Assembly: GCF_014773225.1 (NCBI RefSeq)
Contig: NZ_JACXAJ010000003.1
Location: forward strand, 62,001 to 126,000
From: Pontibacter aquaedesilientis
GTDB lineage: Bacteria > Bacteroidota > Bacteroidia > Cytophagales > Hymenobacteraceae
Length of the DNA stretch: 64,000 nucleotides
Reading direction: 5' to 3'
Part shown: positions 62,706-64,000 of the stretch, piece after piece
How positions within the stretch are numbered: position 1 is the first letter of the stretch
Layout: every line of letters starts with the position of its first letter
Translations under genes and position numbers: made by a program
Notes under the pieces: generated by a model
What the model was told of the DNA's origin: nothing
Databases searched by the model: none
Seen by the model: the letters and a program-made list of their open reading frames with translations, nothing else

Positions 62706-64000
62706 ATGAAACGTAAGCTTATCCTTTGCCTGATGTGGTGCGCTACGGGCTTTGCGGCCTTCGCCCAGACGAAGAGCAATAAGATCGAATTCACGGAGTA
62801 CACCCTCCCGAACGGTCTGCATGTGATTCTGCACCAGGACAACTCCACGCCCAACGTGGCCGTGTCGGTGCTGTACCATGTAGGCTCCAAAAACGAAGTA
62901 AAAGGCCGCACGGGCTTTGCGCACTTCTTCGAGCACCTGATGTTTGAAGGTACCGAGAACATCGAGCGTGGCCAGTACATGAACATGGTGCAGGCAGCAG
63001 GCGGCTCCCTCAATGCCAACACCTCGTTTGACCGCACTTACTATTATGAGTTACTGCCTTCTAACCAATTGGCGCTTGGCCTCTGGATGGAAGCCGAGCG
63101 TATGGTAGGCGCCAAAGTAGACGAAGTAGGCGTGGAGACACAGCGCAAAGTGGTGCAGGAAGAGAAGCGCATGCGCGTGGACAACCAGCCTTACGGCACT
63201 ATTCTGGAGAACACCTTCGGTCTTGCCTATAAAGAGCACCCTTACAAGATCACCCCGATCGGTACGTTTGAAGACCTGAACAATGCAAAAATCGAGGAAT
63301 TCCGCGATTTCTATAAGACCTTCTATGTGCCAAACAACGCCACGCTTTCCATCGCCGGCGATATCAACATCGGTGAGACCAAAAAACTGATCGAGCAGTA
63401 CTTCGCCAAAATTCCGAAAGGCACGCAGGCGATCCCGAGACCAAACATCGTAGAGCCTGACCAGAAGGAAGAGCGTCGCAAGATTGTGTATGACAACATC
63501 CAGTTGCCAGCCGTTATCCAGGCGTACCATATCCCGGCACAAGGCACCGAAGACCACTATGCCCTTTCTATGCTGACTACTTTGCTTTCCGGTGGCAAAA
63601 GTGCCCGTATGCCGAAGGCGATTGTGGACAAGCAGCAGAAGGCGGTTGCTGCCCTTTCCATACCTTTCCCAACCGAAGATCCGGGCTTGTTCCTGACCTA
63701 CGCCATCGCTAACATGGGTGTGGACGTGAAGGACCTGGAAGCTGCCGTGGATGCGGAAATCGATCTTGTAAAGAAAGAGATGATCAGCGAGCGTGAGTTC
63801 CAGAAGCTACGCAACCAGATGGAGAGCCAGTTTGTGCAGCAGAACAGCACCGTGGCTGGCCGTGCCGAGAACCTCGCCAACTACCATGTATATTACGGCG
63901 ACGCCAACCTGATCAACAACGAGATCGACCGCTACATGAAAGTGACGAAAGAAGATATTCAGCGTGTGGCCAATAAGTACCTCACCAAAAATAACCGCGT
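62706..64000 (+). CDS. M16 (insulinase/pitrilysin) family zinc protease, 3' end outside window
   Basis: The gene has no stop before the window ends; 431 codons are visible. The start ATG gives a signal peptide (MKRKLILCLMWCATGFAAFA), so the enzyme acts in the periplasm. The mature part begins IEFTEYTLPNGLHVILHQDNSTPNVAVSVLYHVGSKNE and has the inverted zinc motif HFFEHLMFEG (HxxEH). A downstream Glu lies in EAERMVGAKVDE. The N-terminal M16 domain is complete, with the typical FYVPNNATLSIAGDI, and a second (C-terminal) M16 domain would follow off-window. Confidence 0.93.
   Translation, partial: MKRKLILCLMWCATGFAAFAQTKSNKIEFTEYTLPNGLHVILHQDNSTPNVAVSVLYHVGSKNEVKGRTGFAHFFEHLMFEGTENIERGQYMNMVQAAGGSLNANTSFDRTYYYELLPSNQLALGLWMEAERMVGAKVDEVGVETQRKVVQEEKRMRVDNQPYGTILENTFGLAYKEHPYKITPIGTFEDLNNAKIEEFRDFYKTFYVPNNATLSIAGDINIGETKKLIEQYFAKIPKGTQAIPRPNIVEPDQKEERRKIVYDNIQLPAVIQAYHIPAQGTEDHYALSMLTTLLSGGKSARMPKAIVDKQQKAVAALSIPFPTEDPGLFLTYAIANMGVDVKDLEAAVDAEIDLVKKEMISEREFQKLRNQMESQFVQQNSTVAGRAENLANYHVYYGDANLINNEIDRYMKVTKEDIQRVANKYLTKNNR

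Noticed and set aside
5600..64000. CRISPR array, insertion sequence or prophage
   Set aside because: No regularly spaced repeats, transposase, integrase or phage structural genes were found on either strand; repeats seen are short spacer elements or the dispersed octamer.

Overview
The window comes from a member of the Bacteroidota, most likely a Cytophagales/Hymenobacteraceae organism of the Pontibacter type. The grounds are an intact type IX secretion core (porP, gldK, gldL, gldM, gldN), Bacteroidota-style promoters (TTTG, 19-20 nt, TAnnTTTG), a T9SS C-terminal sorting domain, many Bacteroidota-only families (DUF4271, DUF4286, PorW/SprE), little reliance on Shine-Dalgarno sites, and roughly 50% GC. 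I found no rRNA, tRNA, CRISPR array, insertion sequence or prophage. This is chromosomal core sequence with some accessory islands.

Layout. 1-5366 (+): end of a PorW/SprE-like TPR protein, a class A penicillin-binding protein and uvrC. 5566-11187 (-): porP plus gldKLMN, the T9SS rotor/ring module. 11347-14530 (-): operon lipB, small conserved protein, DUF4271 membrane protein, hemD. 14798-18109: yraN, a MORN/YwqK-like lipoprotein, htpG. 18429-22759 (+): a ZnuD-like TonB-dependent receptor preceded by a His-rich small protein and followed by two paralogous acidic lipoproteins. 22839-30927: YdeI/OmpD-associated protein, MFS transporter, small lipoprotein, DUF4286, GNAT, acyl-ACP thioesterase, prolyl oligopeptidase and a sugar nucleotidyltransferase. 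30928-31578 is a gene-free, repeat-rich stretch. 31579-33475: LemA with two TPM proteins. 33601-37580: a hybrid histidine kinase convergent with a sigma-54 response regulator; together they carry all sites for a His-Asp-His-Asp relay. 37806-45008: two secreted unknowns, polA, an SGNH esterase lipoprotein and a FadL porin. 45252-51518: thioredoxin-reductase-like flavoprotein, cyanophycinase, three tiny secreted-peptide genes, a barrel protein with WPFGK repeats, an S9 peptidase and arfB. 51643-64000: alpha/beta hydrolase, luciferase-like oxidoreductase, site-2 protease, BlaI/M56 pair with two matching operators, a T9SS-secreted metalloprotease, Hsp20, dGTPase and the start of an M16 peptidase.

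The genes connect in several ways. The T9SS machinery has a probable cargo in the metzincin-like protein at 57800-59956. The receptor island looks like a zinc-type uptake unit. BlaI, its two palindromes and the M56 protease form a self-contained proteolysis-relieved repression circuit whose sensor half is not the usual penicillin-binding domain.

Two observations look most novel. First, the octamer AGGTATAG/CTATACCT occurs about 70 times by hand count, against about 2 expected by chance, in genes and spacers alike, and sometimes as inverted pairs forming hairpins. Second, a tandem run of three very short genes at 47351-48003 encodes peptides with the same MKI(I/L)ILLF start; two of them share a YPNLLPEVV(V/I)TA segment that resembles the TonB-box region of outer-membrane receptors.
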